Assembly: GCF_029168945.1 (NCBI RefSeq)
Contig: NC_083603.1
Coordinates: forward strand, 47,254,406 to 47,318,405
DNA from: Cannabis sativa
Taxonomy: Eukaryota; Streptophyta; Magnoliopsida; Rosales; Cannabaceae
Reading direction: 5' to 3'
DNA: 64,000 bases
Position 1 is the stretch's first letter; every line of letters begins with the position of its first letter. The notes beneath the pieces were generated by a model, which saw nothing but the letters and a program-made list of their open reading frames with translations, was not told the origin of the DNA and did no database searches. A program made the translations under genes and the position numbers. Shown piece by piece: positions 10,235-22,191 of this stretch.

Positions 10235-11441
10235 TGTTAATTCCATTTTTGGCATATTTAATTGACAAAAATATTTTATTATTTAATGTGTATTTCGGCT
10301 GGTATACATTAATATGGTTTCCTATTTGGTGTATTCAAACTTGAAAGGAAAGTTGTCTAGCTTTCCTATTTTTGGAAAAAAAGGTAAAAATGGTAAGTTT
10401 GGTTACCCATTTCGTTTTTATCTAACGAGCTGTGTAATCTGATCTTGTGTTGAGTTTCCCATTTTCTTAGATCAGGTTTCTTGAAGAAAAAACCGGAGCT
10501 AGACTTTCCTTTTCTATAAAAGGAAAGTTGCAGTTACTGCCCACGATTCTGTAGGTACAGAAACGGAAATTCCTGGACTGATTGAAGAATTATTTTAGGG
10601 AAGTTTCTAGTGGGTTGAGGTCTTGTTCAGACCGAATGTAAGCTGTCTATGAGATGTATATTCATTATAAATACATCTTATAGTAGCTAGGTTTTGTATC
10701 TCTTTCACACACTTAGAATTATATTCATATCTTAAGGAAAGAGTGTCTTTGTTATGTTAACTCTTTTATTCACTTTCATATCATAAGAAAAGAGTGTCTT
10801 TGATTTGTAGAGAAGAGTTGTTCTACTCTTACTCTGTTTATTTGTTGTTTGTATTGTCTTGAGTCTGTATTCAAGTCTACAACGAAGAAGAACATCAGTG
10901 CACCTTCGGGAGAAGGGTATTTACAAGCTTTCGGGAGATTGCTTTTGAAGTCTTGCATCGGGAGGATACAAGCACACAACCTTCGGGAGATGGTTGTATA
11001 GGCTTTCGGGAGATAGCCTTTAAGCCTTGAATCGGGAGGATTCAAGCACTCTTCAAGGTGATCGAAGGGAGTTCGAGCACTTGGAGTTTTATCAAGATTC
11101 GGTTAGTAGGTGGAATACATCAAGCTTGCGGCATACAATAAGAGGGAGTCTATTTATGCATAAGTCAATTACTTTGTATTTTTGATACCGATCTAATGAA
11201 TCTTATCTCTGGGCGTGGCCCCGTGGACTAGTAACAATCTGAAAGGATTGTTGAAACCATGTACAAAAATCTTGTGTGTTTTTACTTCTATGCACTGTTT
11301 GTTTTTCTGGATTTCTCTGGAGTTACAGAGTTGCATTCTGTAACTACAGAAAACTGTTTTCAGTACCAGTTTTATTATTCCGCATTTAATTAATCATTTA
11401 ATTAAATAATCAAACTGGGAATATTAAAATACGGAATTTCA
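10235..11441 (+). repeat. 3' LTR of the Sirevirus-type element
   Basis: It begins TGTTAATTCC directly after the polypurine tract and ends GGAATTTCA. It has the same TATA boxes and hairpin array as the 5' LTR. Where the 5' LTR reads CG in two clusters, this copy reads CTG or CAG (10531-10580 and 11295-11363). It is followed by GCTTC, the target duplication. Confidence 0.95.
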
Positions 11442-12048
11442 GCTTCCAATCAACAAACTTGAGTCTCTCAAAACCTCAATTGTTGCTTTACTTTTAACCC
11501 TTTTTTTATTGAAAATTTTCTTAGGTATCAAGAAATAAGAAGAAGCAACTATGATAGTTGAGACCAAGGATATGAGGCTTCAGATGAGGGTCTAGAGAGT
11601 ATAGGATAATAGATTGGTACGTGATCTCAAAATATGAACTAATATTTAGTTAATGTATTAGAAAAGTTAATTAAATATTAATAGAAATCAAATTTGAAAA
11701 AAAAAACTATCATATCTTTTCTCAATTTGGTTACATATAAATTTGCTATCAAATTTTATAAATTTTTGTATAACCACACGTGGACCACTCCACCAATGCA
11801 TTTATGCATTTTAATTAATTTTTAATAATAAGTTCTATTAGTGAACAAACCTATACAAGCACTATAATCACCTATACTATTAGCACACTATCAAAACTTA
11901 ATAACTACTATTAGGCAATAAAATATAAACGATATACTTTTTTATAATTTTTAAAAAAATTATTTACACCAAGATAGCCCAAATACTATTTATTATTCAT
12001 ACATATTTATACATATATATTAATGAAGATTAATTGTGAGGTATTACA
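11442..12048 (-). repeat. Left LTR of Ty3/gypsy chromovirus, part 2
   Basis: Resumes the sequence broken at 490 and aligns with 26741-27352 of the right LTR. It ends GAGGTATTACA, so the LTR on the minus strand starts TGTAATACCTC. The second copy has many small differences, showing that this element is older than its copia insert. Confidence 0.9.
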
Positions 12049-12066
12049 TTTTACTCCCCTTAAAGA
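12049..12066 (-). other. Polypurine tract of the chromovirus
   Basis: On the minus strand AAGGGGAGTAAAA directly precedes the LTR start TGTAATACC. This is the expected plus-strand primer next to the 3' LTR and confirms the element's orientation. Confidence 0.8.
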
Positions 12067-12077
12067 AAATTTTGTTC

Positions 12078-13270
12078 TCGAAATTAGATTTACCAAAAAA
12101 TTCGGGGTATTATGCTTTCATGTCTTCCTCCATTCCCACGTCGCCTCCCTTTCTAAACATTTGCTCCACAGAACTTTTACTAGAAGAATACTTTTGGACT
12201 TTAACTCCTTTGTTTCCCTCTCTATAATGTGAACTGGTCGCACTTCATAACTCAAGTCCTGCTTTAGCTCCATTCTTTCATAGGTCAGCATGTGTGATGG
12301 ATCCGACACGTGTTTTCGTAGCATAGAAACGTGAAACACATTATGCGTCTCAGCTAATAGTACTGGTAATGCCAGTCGATAAGCTACCTGTTCCACTCTG
12401 TCCAATATCTCAAAAAGACCTATAAATCTTGGACTTTGCTTTCCCCGCTTTCCAAAATGCATAACCCCTTTCATGGGTGACACTCGAAGGAATACTTTAT
12501 CACCCACTACAAATTCCACAATCCTTCGCTTTGCGTCGGCATAACTTTTCTGGCGGCTTTGTGCAGTAACCATTCTATTTTGAATCTTTTCTACCGCTTC
12601 AGTGGCCTCTTTTACTAGGTATGGGTCTAAGTATCGCTCTTCGCCAACCTCATCCCAGTGTAGTGGTGATCGACACTTCTTCCCGTACAACATTTCATAG
12701 GGTGCCATCCCTATTGTAGATTGATAACTATTGTTGTATGAGAACTCCATTAGTGGCAAATAGTTAATCTAGTTACCTGGGAAATCCAACGCGCAAGCTC
12801 GTAACATGTCTTCTAGTATTTGAATAGTTTGTTATGATTGTCCATCAGTTTGAGGATAGAATGTTGTACTCAACTTCAGTTTTGTGCCCAAAGCACTTTG
12901 CACACTTTCCCAAAACATAGATTTAAAAATTGAACCTCTATCAGATAAAATGGTCTTTGGGACTCTATGTAACCTTACACTTTCTCTTACATACAGTTCA
13001 GCGTATTCTTCTGTTTTGTAGTTAGTGCACACTGGCAGAAAATGTGCTGATTTAGTGAGTCTGTCAATAATCACCCAGACAAAATCTTGTTGTTTACTAT
13101 TCTTCGGTAACCCCATCACAAAATCCATAGCAATGTCTTCCAATTTCCACTTAGGAACATCAAGAGATTGCAACAGCCCTGTAGGTCTTTAGTGTTCGGC
13201 CTTAACTTGTTGGCAGATAAGGCATTTTGCTACAAATTCTGCTATATCATTTTTCATACCCGGCCACCAA
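12078..13270 (-). pseudogene. Chromovirus integrase with C-terminal chromodomain (decayed)
   Basis: Inserts retroelement DNA; the chromodomain would guide it to chromatin. The frame at 13173-12835 holds the integrase core with MDFVMGLP (first Asp) and LSDRGSIF (second Asp), then PQTDGQS followed by TAA (12832-12834) in the place where the catalytic Glu normally stands. A second frame (12759-12118) continues with a GPY/F-like region and a chromodomain (VLWSKCLEREATWEW). Sequence style fits the Tekay/Del chromovirus group. Upstream, 13173-13270 is the damaged zinc-binding region. The stop at the Glu codon and further stops make this inactive. Confidence 0.88.
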
Positions 13271-13273
13271 TAC

Positions 13274-14441
13274 CTACTTTTTCATATCATTGTACATTTT
13301 GGTTGACCCTGGGTGTAAAGAATAGGGTGTAGTGTGCGTCTCTTGTAAGATTTTTGATTGCAACTCAGCTTTATTAGGTACACACACCCTTGCCTTGTAT
13401 TGTAGAATGCCCTCTTCATCAACTGAGAAGTCCCCGACTTTCTCATTTTGTAGTTCGACCCGCTTCTTGATTAAAAACTCATCTTGGGCTTGTTCTTCTT
13501 TGATCTTCTCTAACAAATTTGATTCGATTGTGAGATTAGCTAGCTTTTCTGTTACTAACTCTATCTCGAATCTCTTGATTTCATGTTGCAACGACACTTC
13601 TAATGCCCTTAACATCGACAAGCTTGCATAGTTGCATCTGCTAAGTGCATCTGCCACTACATTACCCTTTCCAAGATGGTACAGTATCTCACAATCGTAA
13701 TATTTTACCAGTTCCAACCACTGCCTTTGCCTCATGTTGAGCCCTTTCTGCGTAAAGAAGTACTTTAGGCTTTTGTGATCTATGTATATTTCACACTTCT
13801 CTCCATAGAGGTAATGCAAAGACCACTGCTGCCAACTTTAAGTCATGAGTCGGATACCTTGTCTCATACTCCTTTAGTTGTCTAGAGGCATAGGCTACCA
13901 CCTTCTCATTTTGCATCAACACGCAACTGAGCCCTTGCTTTAATGCGTCGCAATATACTACAAATTTGTCTTTGTTGGTTGGAACGCACAGGACGGGTGC
14001 TGTTATGAGTTTATCTTTCAATGTCTGAAAGCTTTCCTCACATTTATCTATCCATGCAAACTTTTGTTGCTTTCGAGTCAAATTCGTCAATGATGTGGCT
14101 ATTTTCGAGAATCCCTCAACGAGTCCCTTATAGTACCCAGCTAGAACGAGGAAACTCCAAACCTCACTTGCAGTTTTTGGTTTTTACCAGCTGTTCACCG
14201 CTTCAATTTTTGCAGGGTCCACATCTACCCCATCTTTGGACACTATATGGCTTAGAAACACCACTTTCTCTAACCAGAAATCACACTTCTTGAATTTAGC
14301 GTACAATTGGTGCTCTTTGAGTCTGCTTAGAGTTAGCCTTAAGTGCTCCTCGTGCTCTTCTATTATCCTTGAATAAATGAGTATGTCATCAATGAACATC
14401 ACCACAAACTTGTCAAGGTACTACTTGAATACTCTATTCAT
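13274..14441 (-). pseudogene. Chromovirus RT C-terminal half and RNase H (decayed)
   Basis: Starting from 14441 on the minus strand, the RT resumes after a transposon insertion: a short Met-Asn-Arg-Val-Phe-Lys stretch, then the catalytic FIDDILIYS motif near 14380-14400, then palm and thumb sequence to 14184. The frame shifts; 14090-13791 carries the RT-RNase H connection and the RNase H start (FVVYCDA). 13819-13274 carries the rest of RNase H (ADALSR near 13640) and the start of the integrase zinc region. At least two frameshifts separate these blocks, so no full enzyme can be made. Confidence 0.88.
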
Positions 14442-15021
14442 TAATGATACGTTTACTAAATTGTAATTAGAAACAGAATAAATGAATAGGAGAAATCAAA
14501 AGGAATAAAAAATTTAACAATCGGAATCATTATTTTATTATGTTGTTTACTAAATTGACTAGAAAAGGAATCAGAATCATTTAATTTTGTTTACATAACT
14601 AGAAAAAGTAATCGGAATACTTTAACTTGACTAAATTACCCTTCATAGTAAATATTTATTATAAAATTAACTAAATAAATTCATAAATAAATACATACTA
14701 TAATTAATATTTATTTTTTAATTAATAATATTTCAATTGCCAACGTTAAATATAACTAAAAAAATATTTATTAAAGATTTAATAAATTTTATAAACAAAC
14801 ATAATATTACTCAAGAAAAAAAAAACTATAAACATTTTATTAGAATAAAAAATATAACTAAATATCAAAATAAACTCCTTACAAAAAAAAATATTGATGT
14901 TCTAATATGTTCAACAAAAATACAAATATCTAATGATTATATGATTATGCATCGTTTTGCAATAATAAATTCATAATATATTGCATATTTATCTCATATG
15001 ATATTGCATAAAATACTCGCA

Positions 15022-15989
15022 TCAATGCAGGTTCTTTAACCAGTTGGTTGCTCGAATACACTGCATATTAGTAAGACTTTCGATCTTGCTTATTTTTGTG
15101 TATAAATTGTCTTGCATCTCAGTTACATTCTTATCTGATAATACATCTGTCAATCCTTGAAGCTTCGGGATAATTTTAGATACAGATTCTGCCAATGCAC
15201 CAATATTTGTGGAAATACTATCGATAATCTTAGATTTTTTATTCTTACCAGACGTTTGATTATTGGTAGTACTCTCAGTCGATCTACGTCGACGCATATT
15301 AGTTGGTTGTTGAGTATTTGAGATACCATCAAACTCATCTATTTCTTCATCATCTCCACCATCATTTATGTTATCATCAACTTTAAATTCCACACCAGTT
15401 GCATCATCATGGCGTATTTTTTTTTCATCATCATCTGCATTACCAACATTTGTCCTAGTAGCACGATCTCGTCCATATATTTTTGCTAGCTTGTGGTAAT
15501 AAGGGAATGATTTTCTATATAAACCACTTGCATCTTTTCGTTTCTGGACATTCACAAATTAAAGCATATTAAGTCTATGTTCTCATAAATAAGCAATATT
15601 CACATATTTACATATATATAATCATAGTATATATTTACCTTCACGTACTCATCAAATACACTTTTCTCACACACTAACGTACTATGTGCTTCATCCCAAT
15701 TGAAACCACTTAATAATAACAATTCTGCTAAATAAGAATACTTTCCCTTCAAAGTCTTAATACGTGATTTAATATGAGGTGATGCCTTCAAGTTAGAACC
15801 TGGTAATTTTGCCTCTAGCATACTCTCCATTTGTTGTAAATAACCATTTTTAAATCCACAATCAGCTCGCCATGTAGGATTTCAACTCAACTCTAGAAGG
15901 CAGTCGATCAATGCATTATCTTGTTCTAGGGTCCAATAATATTTATTCTTACCTCTTCCTCTTTGATCAACATTAGAGTTTGAGCTCAT
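15022..15989 (-). pseudogene. Harbinger Myb/SANT-like protein gene
   Basis: The second gene of PIF/Harbinger elements, which binds DNA and helps the transposase enter the nucleus. ATG at 15987-15989. Exon 1 (15989-15639) carries the Myb/SANT-like domain: YYWTLEQDNALIDCLLEL near the start, HIKSRIKTLKGKY and GFNWDEA later. An intron of 95 bp (15638-15544) with GT-AG ends joins Val-Lys to exon 2 (15543-15022), an acidic and basic linker, then a hydrophobic helix near the end (AESVSKIIPKLQGL) and TGA at 15022-15024. One in-frame TGA (15882-15884) breaks exon 1. Length and layout fit the family. Confidence 0.82.
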
Positions 15990-16213
15990 CCTGTATATTC
16001 ATTTAAAATTTCTCATTATAAAAATAAAATCATAAATTTATCTATGCATAAGCACATCAAAGCATAAATTTGAAGATTTAAAATACTTATAAATTAATAT
16101 TAAAAAATAAAAAAAAAATTACTAAAGCAAACACATAAGTATATGTCTTTCATACATCAAATCATAATTAAAATTGTTAAAATATAAATACTAGTATTCT
16201 AATCATCTATTTT

Positions 16214-17579
16214 CTAGCCACGTATTCCACATTTTTCTGCCAAATTTTGTCTCTAAGTAGTCCATAAATCTGAGGAGTCGATATGATTAATATAATTATT
16301 ATCTGTTGTGGGATGATTTCCTAATACATTGTTCATCTCATTCTCCACTAGATCAATGCTCATTTCTCTTTGAATAAAATTATGCAGCATACAACAAAAA
16401 GAAATTATACGTCGTTGTGTTTTCATGTCATAAAAGGATGGACTTCTGAGAATAGCTCATCGCATTTTCAATAATCCAAAACAACGCTCAATTACATTCC
16501 TAGCACTTGAGTGCTTCATATTAAAAAACTCTTCTGTTGTGTTTGGAAGGTGTCCATCATTCCAATCATTAAGATGATATCGTGTCCTTCTAAAAGGTGC
16601 AAGAAAACCTTGACCATTGGTGTACCCAGCATCAACTAAATAATAATAACCTATCAACAACATAAAATGAATTATGTTATTTACTCAAAAACTGTATAAT
16701 ATTTTTAGTTTGATGAGATCAAATTTCTATAAATTTTCTATAATTAATTTTACCATTAGGGACTTTTAAACCACTTCTTCTAGATAAAGCATCTCTCAGT
16801 ACACGTCCATCGTGTTCTGAGCCTTCCCAACCCGGTAGGACATATATAAATTGCATGTCCTGTGAACAAACTTCTAAAACGTTGGTTGCAATCTCTCTTT
16901 TTCTTGTTCTATACCTTGGCTTATCTGCTTCGGGTACCCGAACTTTTACATAGGTTCCATCTAATGCTCCCAAGCAATTCTACATTACATTTATTGCACT
17001 AATTAGAAATTATTAAATTTAACAATCAACAACTATAATTTTGAATCTATAATTCTTACCTCAAACCACTTCCACCTTGGATCGATTGAGGTCTCTAATA
17101 TTGGCTCAGGTGTTTTCCAAAATTCTTTTTGGCAACGAATCATTGCATTTAAACATTCATGAAAATATTTGCTAACAGTTTTTTCTGATCTTTTGAAACT
17201 ATAACCAAACAACTCGATTCTTATGGTGGTGTGCTAGAATGTATAGGAACATTGCTACCATCTCCTCGACAGAGACGTTTCTTGTTTTTCTTAAATTTTC
17301 CCTAGTGCTAAGTTTGTTACATAACCTTTGAAATGTTTCTCTATCCATTCTCAATTGTGACACAAAATTGACATCACTTGCATATACTAAATCATGCAAG
17401 TTTTCTAATTATTTGTAGACTCTCATTATGGATAATGGTTGATTGAGGCGTCTTCTAAAACTTATCCATGCATAAGCACTCACAATAGTACATATAGTTA
17501 AAATAACTTTTAAAATCACAATTAAATTATGCACCACAATAATTAACTTTTGCTTTCTTGCTAAACTTAAACGAGCCAT
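16214..17579 (-). pseudogene. Harbinger DDE transposase gene (decayed)
   Basis: DDE_Tnp_4 family transposase. ATG at 17577-17579 begins MARLSLARKQ. A helical N-terminal part (DLVYASDVNFVSQLRMDR) follows, then ALDGTYVKVRVPEADKPRYR with the first Asp (about 16960), YYYLVDAGYTNGQGFLAPF with the second (about 16630), and NVIERCFGLLKMR with the Glu (about 16480). Two introns are likely between these blocks (about 16980-17060 and 16660-16755). Lesions: stop near 17409, frameshift near 17215, TGA after KMR near 16455, TAG at 16253-16255. The triad is present but the gene cannot make protein. Confidence 0.88.
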
Positions 17580-19202
17580 TTTATCTACAAAAAATAAATA
17601 ATAAAAAAAATTATATGACAATATCAACATATATACATAAAACACACATAAATATGTACAACATATAAAGTAATATGTAAAATTTCTTAGAAAAAAATAA
17701 TATGTGTAAACAAGTAACTAACAAATATATTAACCAAAAAAATTAAATAACAAACACAATATATATAATATATATATAAAAAAAATTAATTGACAATACA
17801 GTAATACAATATAGTTTTTATTCATGTACTCATAATGAATAAATATATATGTAGAAATTTAAATTTCTCTTTTATTATTCACCAATAGATCAAAATCTAA
17901 TGCCTTAATATTTTTAAAATTAATATTTATTGTTAAATTTATTTAGTACCCATCAATGGGTAGTACCCATTAAAAAGTATTCCATGTATATATATATATA
18001 TTTTTTAAACAATAAATTTTATCAATTTCTCTATTTTAAAAACGAAACATATATATTTTATCAATTTTTAATTTTAATTGAATAAAATTTAAATGTTCTT
18101 TAAAAAAATAAAAAAGAATAAAACTCAATGCCCAGCTCATAGTATAACAATACAGTTTAATAAAAAAAAACTTGATTCAAAAAATATATATATAGTTTTT
18201 TTAAAGGATGAAATAAATGTATATTATCACTATATATAAATATATATTTATAAACTAAAAATTAGGGGGCCATGCAAAGATGGTACCGACCCTGTCCCCT
18301 GCCCCAACCATTGACATATGTATATATATAGAGATCGAATAAAAAATCGAATGAAAAAAAAGTCTAACCTAATAAAATTATATACGTTCGTATGTAATTA
18401 TAATATATAATCAATATAGAGAATATATTTTGTTTGATAGAAAAATAGTTGCAATATATAAAAATTTATAGACTATTATAATAATAAGAATCTTCATAAG
18501 CTATGAAAGAAAACAATTAGTGACAAAATTTCATATAGATTATGAAGCCAATAAATTTATATTTATCAATACAATTTTTACAGGTACAAATTAGCACCCT
18601 GAATCACGAAAATCTAAAAACAATGGATAGAAAACTCAATCATTACTACTTGTATTTTACATACATGTAAATCACCACATAAATAAATATTTTTCAAAGC
18701 ATTTTATCCACAACTTAAATAAAACAAAATTATATCATCGCATCAAAGAAGTTTAGGTTGAGTAATATTATAAATAAAAATATTAATTATATATATTAGA
18801 AAAAATAATAGAAAACTTACTTGATATGTTGTTGAGAGATATTGAGGTTGTTTTGAAAAAAAAAAAAAGAGAAACAATTGAGAATAGAGAAACGATAGAG
18901 AATAGGGATGCGACAGTCAAGCTTTAAAAAAATGAATTATTAAGGTTTAGGGTAGATGGTTTTATATGTTGGCAATGTTGTCATTTAATTTTTAATAATA
19001 AAAAATAAAATAAATTTTTAATAATAAAATCCTCATTACGCGTAATGGCATACCTGAACAAAATAAGAGGAAAACTATTCTCTTAATTTCTCCTAAATTT
19101 ATGTTAACCCATAAAGCATTCTTATTATTAAATAAAAGTAAACAAAAGAAAAGGAATTATTACCCTACATCACATTCACAATCCTGATAAGTAAACATGC
19201 CA
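17580..19202. other. Harbinger 5' flank, AT-rich non-coding
   Basis: About 1.6 kb with long AT runs and TATATA stretches, between the transposase ATG and the right terminal repeat. No protein or RNA gene seen. It would hold the promoter of the minus-strand transposase gene. Confidence 0.6.
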
Positions 19203-19205
19203 TAA

Positions 19206-19760
19206 ATCCATAAAGGTTGTTGAGGTATTGGTTAACCTAAATGACATCACTAGAAATTTATAATGCACATCCTGTGTTCGAAATGCCTTCTTTGCTATAT
19301 CTTCCTCTCGCACATTGGCGGTACCTAGATCTCAAGTCAATCTTTAAAAAGACGATTGCCCCTTGTAATTGATCAAACAAGTCATCAATGCTAGGCAAGG
19401 GATATTTGTTCTTTATAGTCACTTTGTTCAACTCTCGGTAGTTTATACACATCCGCATACTACCGTCCTTCTTCTTGACGAACAATACTGGCGCACCCCA
19501 AGGTGAGTAACTTGGTCTGATGAACCCCTTGTCTATAAGATCTTGTAGTTGAGCCTTCAATTCCTTCGATTCATTAGGAGCCATACGGTATGGAGCCCTT
19601 GAGATTGGTGTTGTGCCTGGCGCCAACTTAATCACAAATTCTATCTCTCTATCTAGGAGTAGCCCTAGTAGGTCTTTCGGAAAAACTTCTTGGAATTAAC
19701 ATACTATGTGGACATTCTCTGGCTTGAGGGGGGTTTCTCTTGACTTGTCTACTATGCTAG
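19206..19760 (-). pseudogene. Chromovirus RT N-terminal half
   Basis: The frame at 19635-19258 encodes the start of reverse transcriptase: [17 protein letters not shown], the [20 protein letters not shown] motif, [17 protein letters not shown] and [20 protein letters not shown]. It stops just before the Harbinger insertion at 19202. The rest of RT resumes at 14441. A stop (TAA near 19698) separates it from the protease block. Confidence 0.9.
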
Positions 19761-19761
19761 C

Positions 19762-20110
19762 CTAGTATGCTTGACATCCTGCACGTATCATCCTTTGTGC
19801 CTTCAGGGTTGTAACTAGCGGTAGGCTTGACTTGACTTTGACTCCTTCAAATATGAATGCCTCTCCAAATTTAGGGGTGAAAGTCACTGTCCTCTTTCGG
19901 CAATCAATTATTGCTCCATGTCGTGATGGCCAATCCATACCTAAGATAAGATCGTAATCCCTCATCTCCAGCTCTATCAGATCTCCACTAAGTTCCTTGC
20001 TTGCAATATTTATTGGCGCTTCCCACACTCCTCTAGAAGATATCATAACCTCGCTCGAGGGTAGCGTAAGTTCTCAAGCTTTGCTACTTTTTTCATTTCA
20101 AATCCTCCAC
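19762..20110 (-). pseudogene. Chromovirus protease remnant, active-site part missing
   Basis: The frame 20046-19762 holds the C-terminal half of a retropepsin-like domain, with DLIELEMRDYDLILGMDW and HGAIIDC. The usual DSGATHS active-site block should lie just upstream but the sequence passes directly from the gag tail into this half, so the catalytic Asp has been deleted. Inactive. Confidence 0.82.
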
Positions 20111-21441
20111 TACTATTTCTATCACTACTCAAAACCACATTAGATAAGAAAGACAAGTGTTTCATAGTACTAAGTTGTTGGGGAAACTCAGCCTCCCCTC
20201 TGGTTAATGCAAATACTCGAGCTGAGACAAGTTTGTCATCCTTGAGTTGATCACCCTTTTGCGGACAGTTCTTCTTATAGTGGTCTGGTTGTCTGCACTT
20301 GTAACTAGTCTTGCCTTTCAGTCAACATTCTCCCGGATGCTTACGACTACATGTTGGGCATAGGGGGTACTCCACATATGGCTTCTTCCCTTTATAGATA
20401 TTGGACCCTATCTTGTTTCCTGTCGGCTTCGTTGTGTTGGTTACTTAGAGGTTTCCTTTTGTTATCATTACCTCCATTACCGGCCTTTTGGCCTCCCATC
20501 TAACCGTATTGTCTTTTTGTATACAACTTTCACACAACTCGGCTTCTAGGGTTTCCAGTACCTCAGCATACGTGGTTGCCCTTACCCCTGACATCGCCAT
20601 GTCCCGACTTATTCGAGAGTCAAGCCCTTCAGTAAAGCGATGAATTCTCATAAACTCAGTAGGAACAATATCTGCGACAAACTTTGCTAATCTGTCAAAT
20701 TGGCGAGCATACTCTGTAATTGTAGACTTACCCTACCTCAGGTTCATGAACTCATTAACTCTAGTTGAGCGTATTGCTTCACTGTAGTATTTTTTGCTAA
20801 AAACTTGCACAAAGTCAGCCCAGGTCATTACGGCCACATTGTGTTTGTTTAATAATGTCCCACCAGATGCGGGCATACTTCTTCAATAAACTAGCAACAC
20901 AAGCTACACTATCTCTGTTATCGAGCCGTATGTACTCGACAATACCTTCCATTGTTCTTAACCAGTCCTCAGCTTCCATTTGAGCCCCCTTCAAAATTTG
21001 GTGGGTGTTGCTTGTGGAACCTTTCATATATTGGTTCCCACCAACCCTCTGGCACTGGCATGTATTGTACCGGCAAAAATCAATGTTGTCCTTGATTGGT
21101 TATTTGCGGCGATTGTGAAGTTCTTCATCTCACTTCCTAAGTTCCTCCCTGAGACGAGCAACTTTTTGCACCAAATCTTGTTGTGGTGGCACCACTACAG
21201 GGGCGTTTTGTTGTTCTTGAGCAACTACCTCAGCAGGGACTTCGTGGTTGCCCCCACCTTGACCTGGTTGTTGTCCATTTACAGGGGCATTTTCATTCTC
21301 GTGGATCACTGCCTCGGCAGGGACGTATTGGTTTCCCCTACCTCAATCGCGAGCACCTCCTTGCCCCCGACCTCCAGCTCGGTCTCTTACAACAACTCTT
21401 TCATTCAACCAGGTTAATCTTCTAGGTTCACTGTTTTCCAT
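20111..21441 (-). pseudogene. Chromovirus gag (many stops)
   Basis: ATG at 21439-21441 (MENSEPRRLTW). An N-terminal Gln/Pro/Ala-rich region carries a duplicated segment of about 66 bp (21197-21262 and 21281-21346). Then comes a retrotransposon-gag domain (21027-20445 in several frames: WLRTMEGIVEYIRLD, FTEGLDSRISRDMAMSGV) and a damaged zinc knuckle near 20300 (YKCRQPDHYKKNC, first Cys of the set lost). Several early stops are TGA or TAA where Arg (CGA) or Gln (CAA) codons would fit. Confidence 0.82.
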
Positions 21442-21759
21442 CAAATCCTTCGTCTTGTTCTTCAAAAGAAAGGAGATGGTAGAAGTAAGAAAATAACCAA
21501 AGATGTATCCCGCACAAAAAGGAAATATCTATACACTAAAATTATATAAACTTTAAAAACGTAAATCATCAAGCAATAATTCACCATGTAAAAATAATCT
21601 TCATTCATTTATAAAAAAATAACAATAATAAGAAAATTATTTGAGTTATATTAAAACTCTAACTCCGAAGAATCAATTAATTGTTTTAAATAACCATACC
21701 TTAAACTTCTAGCTAACTAAAATAAAATCTAAAGCTAAAGACTAATCCAAGCAAAACGT
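21442..21759. other. Short non-coding gap before gag
   Basis: AT-rich spacer between the small acidic ORF and gag of the chromovirus. No feature seen. Confidence 0.6.
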
Positions 21760-22179
21760 CTATTCGTCCTCTTCTTCTGGATCCTCTTCTGACTCTTCTT
21801 CTAGATTGTCTTCAAGATTTACTGGTAGTTGTATTTCTTCTTCAGGCTCATCTGAATCTTCCACATCAGAACCATCCTCCAAGATGTCTATTGAAATTGG
21901 CTCATAATCAAAAAATTTTGCATCCTTGTAAATGCAAACTGTTGTCTCTAGGATGTTGGCAATGTAGTAGTCATGATATTTTGTCCCCAGTTTATGGTTG
22001 AGCAAGGTTTTCACACCTTACTCATTAATTCGTACATCCATGACAAAGAAAGTGTTGAGGAATCTCTCAATTGACTCTTTATCCTTGTTATGTTCTGAAA
22101 TATAACCAATTTCGTTCACTTGTCTCCATATTCGATCTAGGTGAGCTCTTGCTTCCTCAGACCTAAGTGAGTGTGACAT
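21760..22179 (-). pseudogene. Small acidic ORF upstream of chromovirus gag
   Basis: ATG at 22177-22179 (MSHSLRSEEARAHLDRIWRQ) opens 139 codons to TAG at 21760-21762, with one in-frame TAA at codon 54 (22018-22020). The C-terminal third is very acidic (EEESEEDPEEEDE). It lies between the primer site and gag, about 320 bases before the gag ATG. I do not recognise the protein. Both sides of the single stop stay in frame over the full length, which argues for a once-real ORF and not chance. A solo LTR is inserted 12 bases upstream of its ATG. Confidence 0.55.
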
Positions 22180-22191
22180 AACTATATATTT

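Larger units (their letters stand above)
491..11441 (+). mobile_element. Sirevirus-type Ty1/copia retrotransposon, nearly intact
   Basis: A 10.95-kb insertion with two full LTRs (491-1696 and 10235-11441), both TG...CA, flanked by the 5-bp target duplication GCTTC (486-490 and 11442-11446). Order: LTR, initiator-Met-type primer site, gag with two CCHC knuckles, pol (protease, integrase, RT, RNase H, the copia order), a 1.5-kb spacer, a third ORF, several polypurine tracts, LTR. A third ORF after pol and repeated polypurine tracts before the 3' LTR are known Sirevirus traits. Three lesions break the reading frames: a frameshift in gag near 1962, an in-frame stop at 3301 and a frameshift in the third ORF near 8709. 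It lies inside the LTR of an older chromovirus, so it is the younger insertion. Confidence 0.94.
14445..19202 (-). mobile_element. PIF/Harbinger DNA transposon with both genes (decayed)
   Basis: A 4.76-kb insertion in the chromovirus RT. Ends are TGATACGTTTACT on the left and the complement of TGGCATGTTTACT on the right, 10 of 13 bases matching, flanked by TAA on both sides (14442-14444 and 19203-19205), the target size and type of this superfamily. Inside are a Myb/SANT-like gene and a DDE transposase gene, both on the minus strand. Excluding it joins the RT halves at 14441 and about 19260, although a few RT residues are missing there. Confidence 0.88.

Noticed and set aside
12023..12232. 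Plus-strand frames of 63-69 codons
   Set aside because: Antisense shadows of the chromodomain end and LTR boundary.
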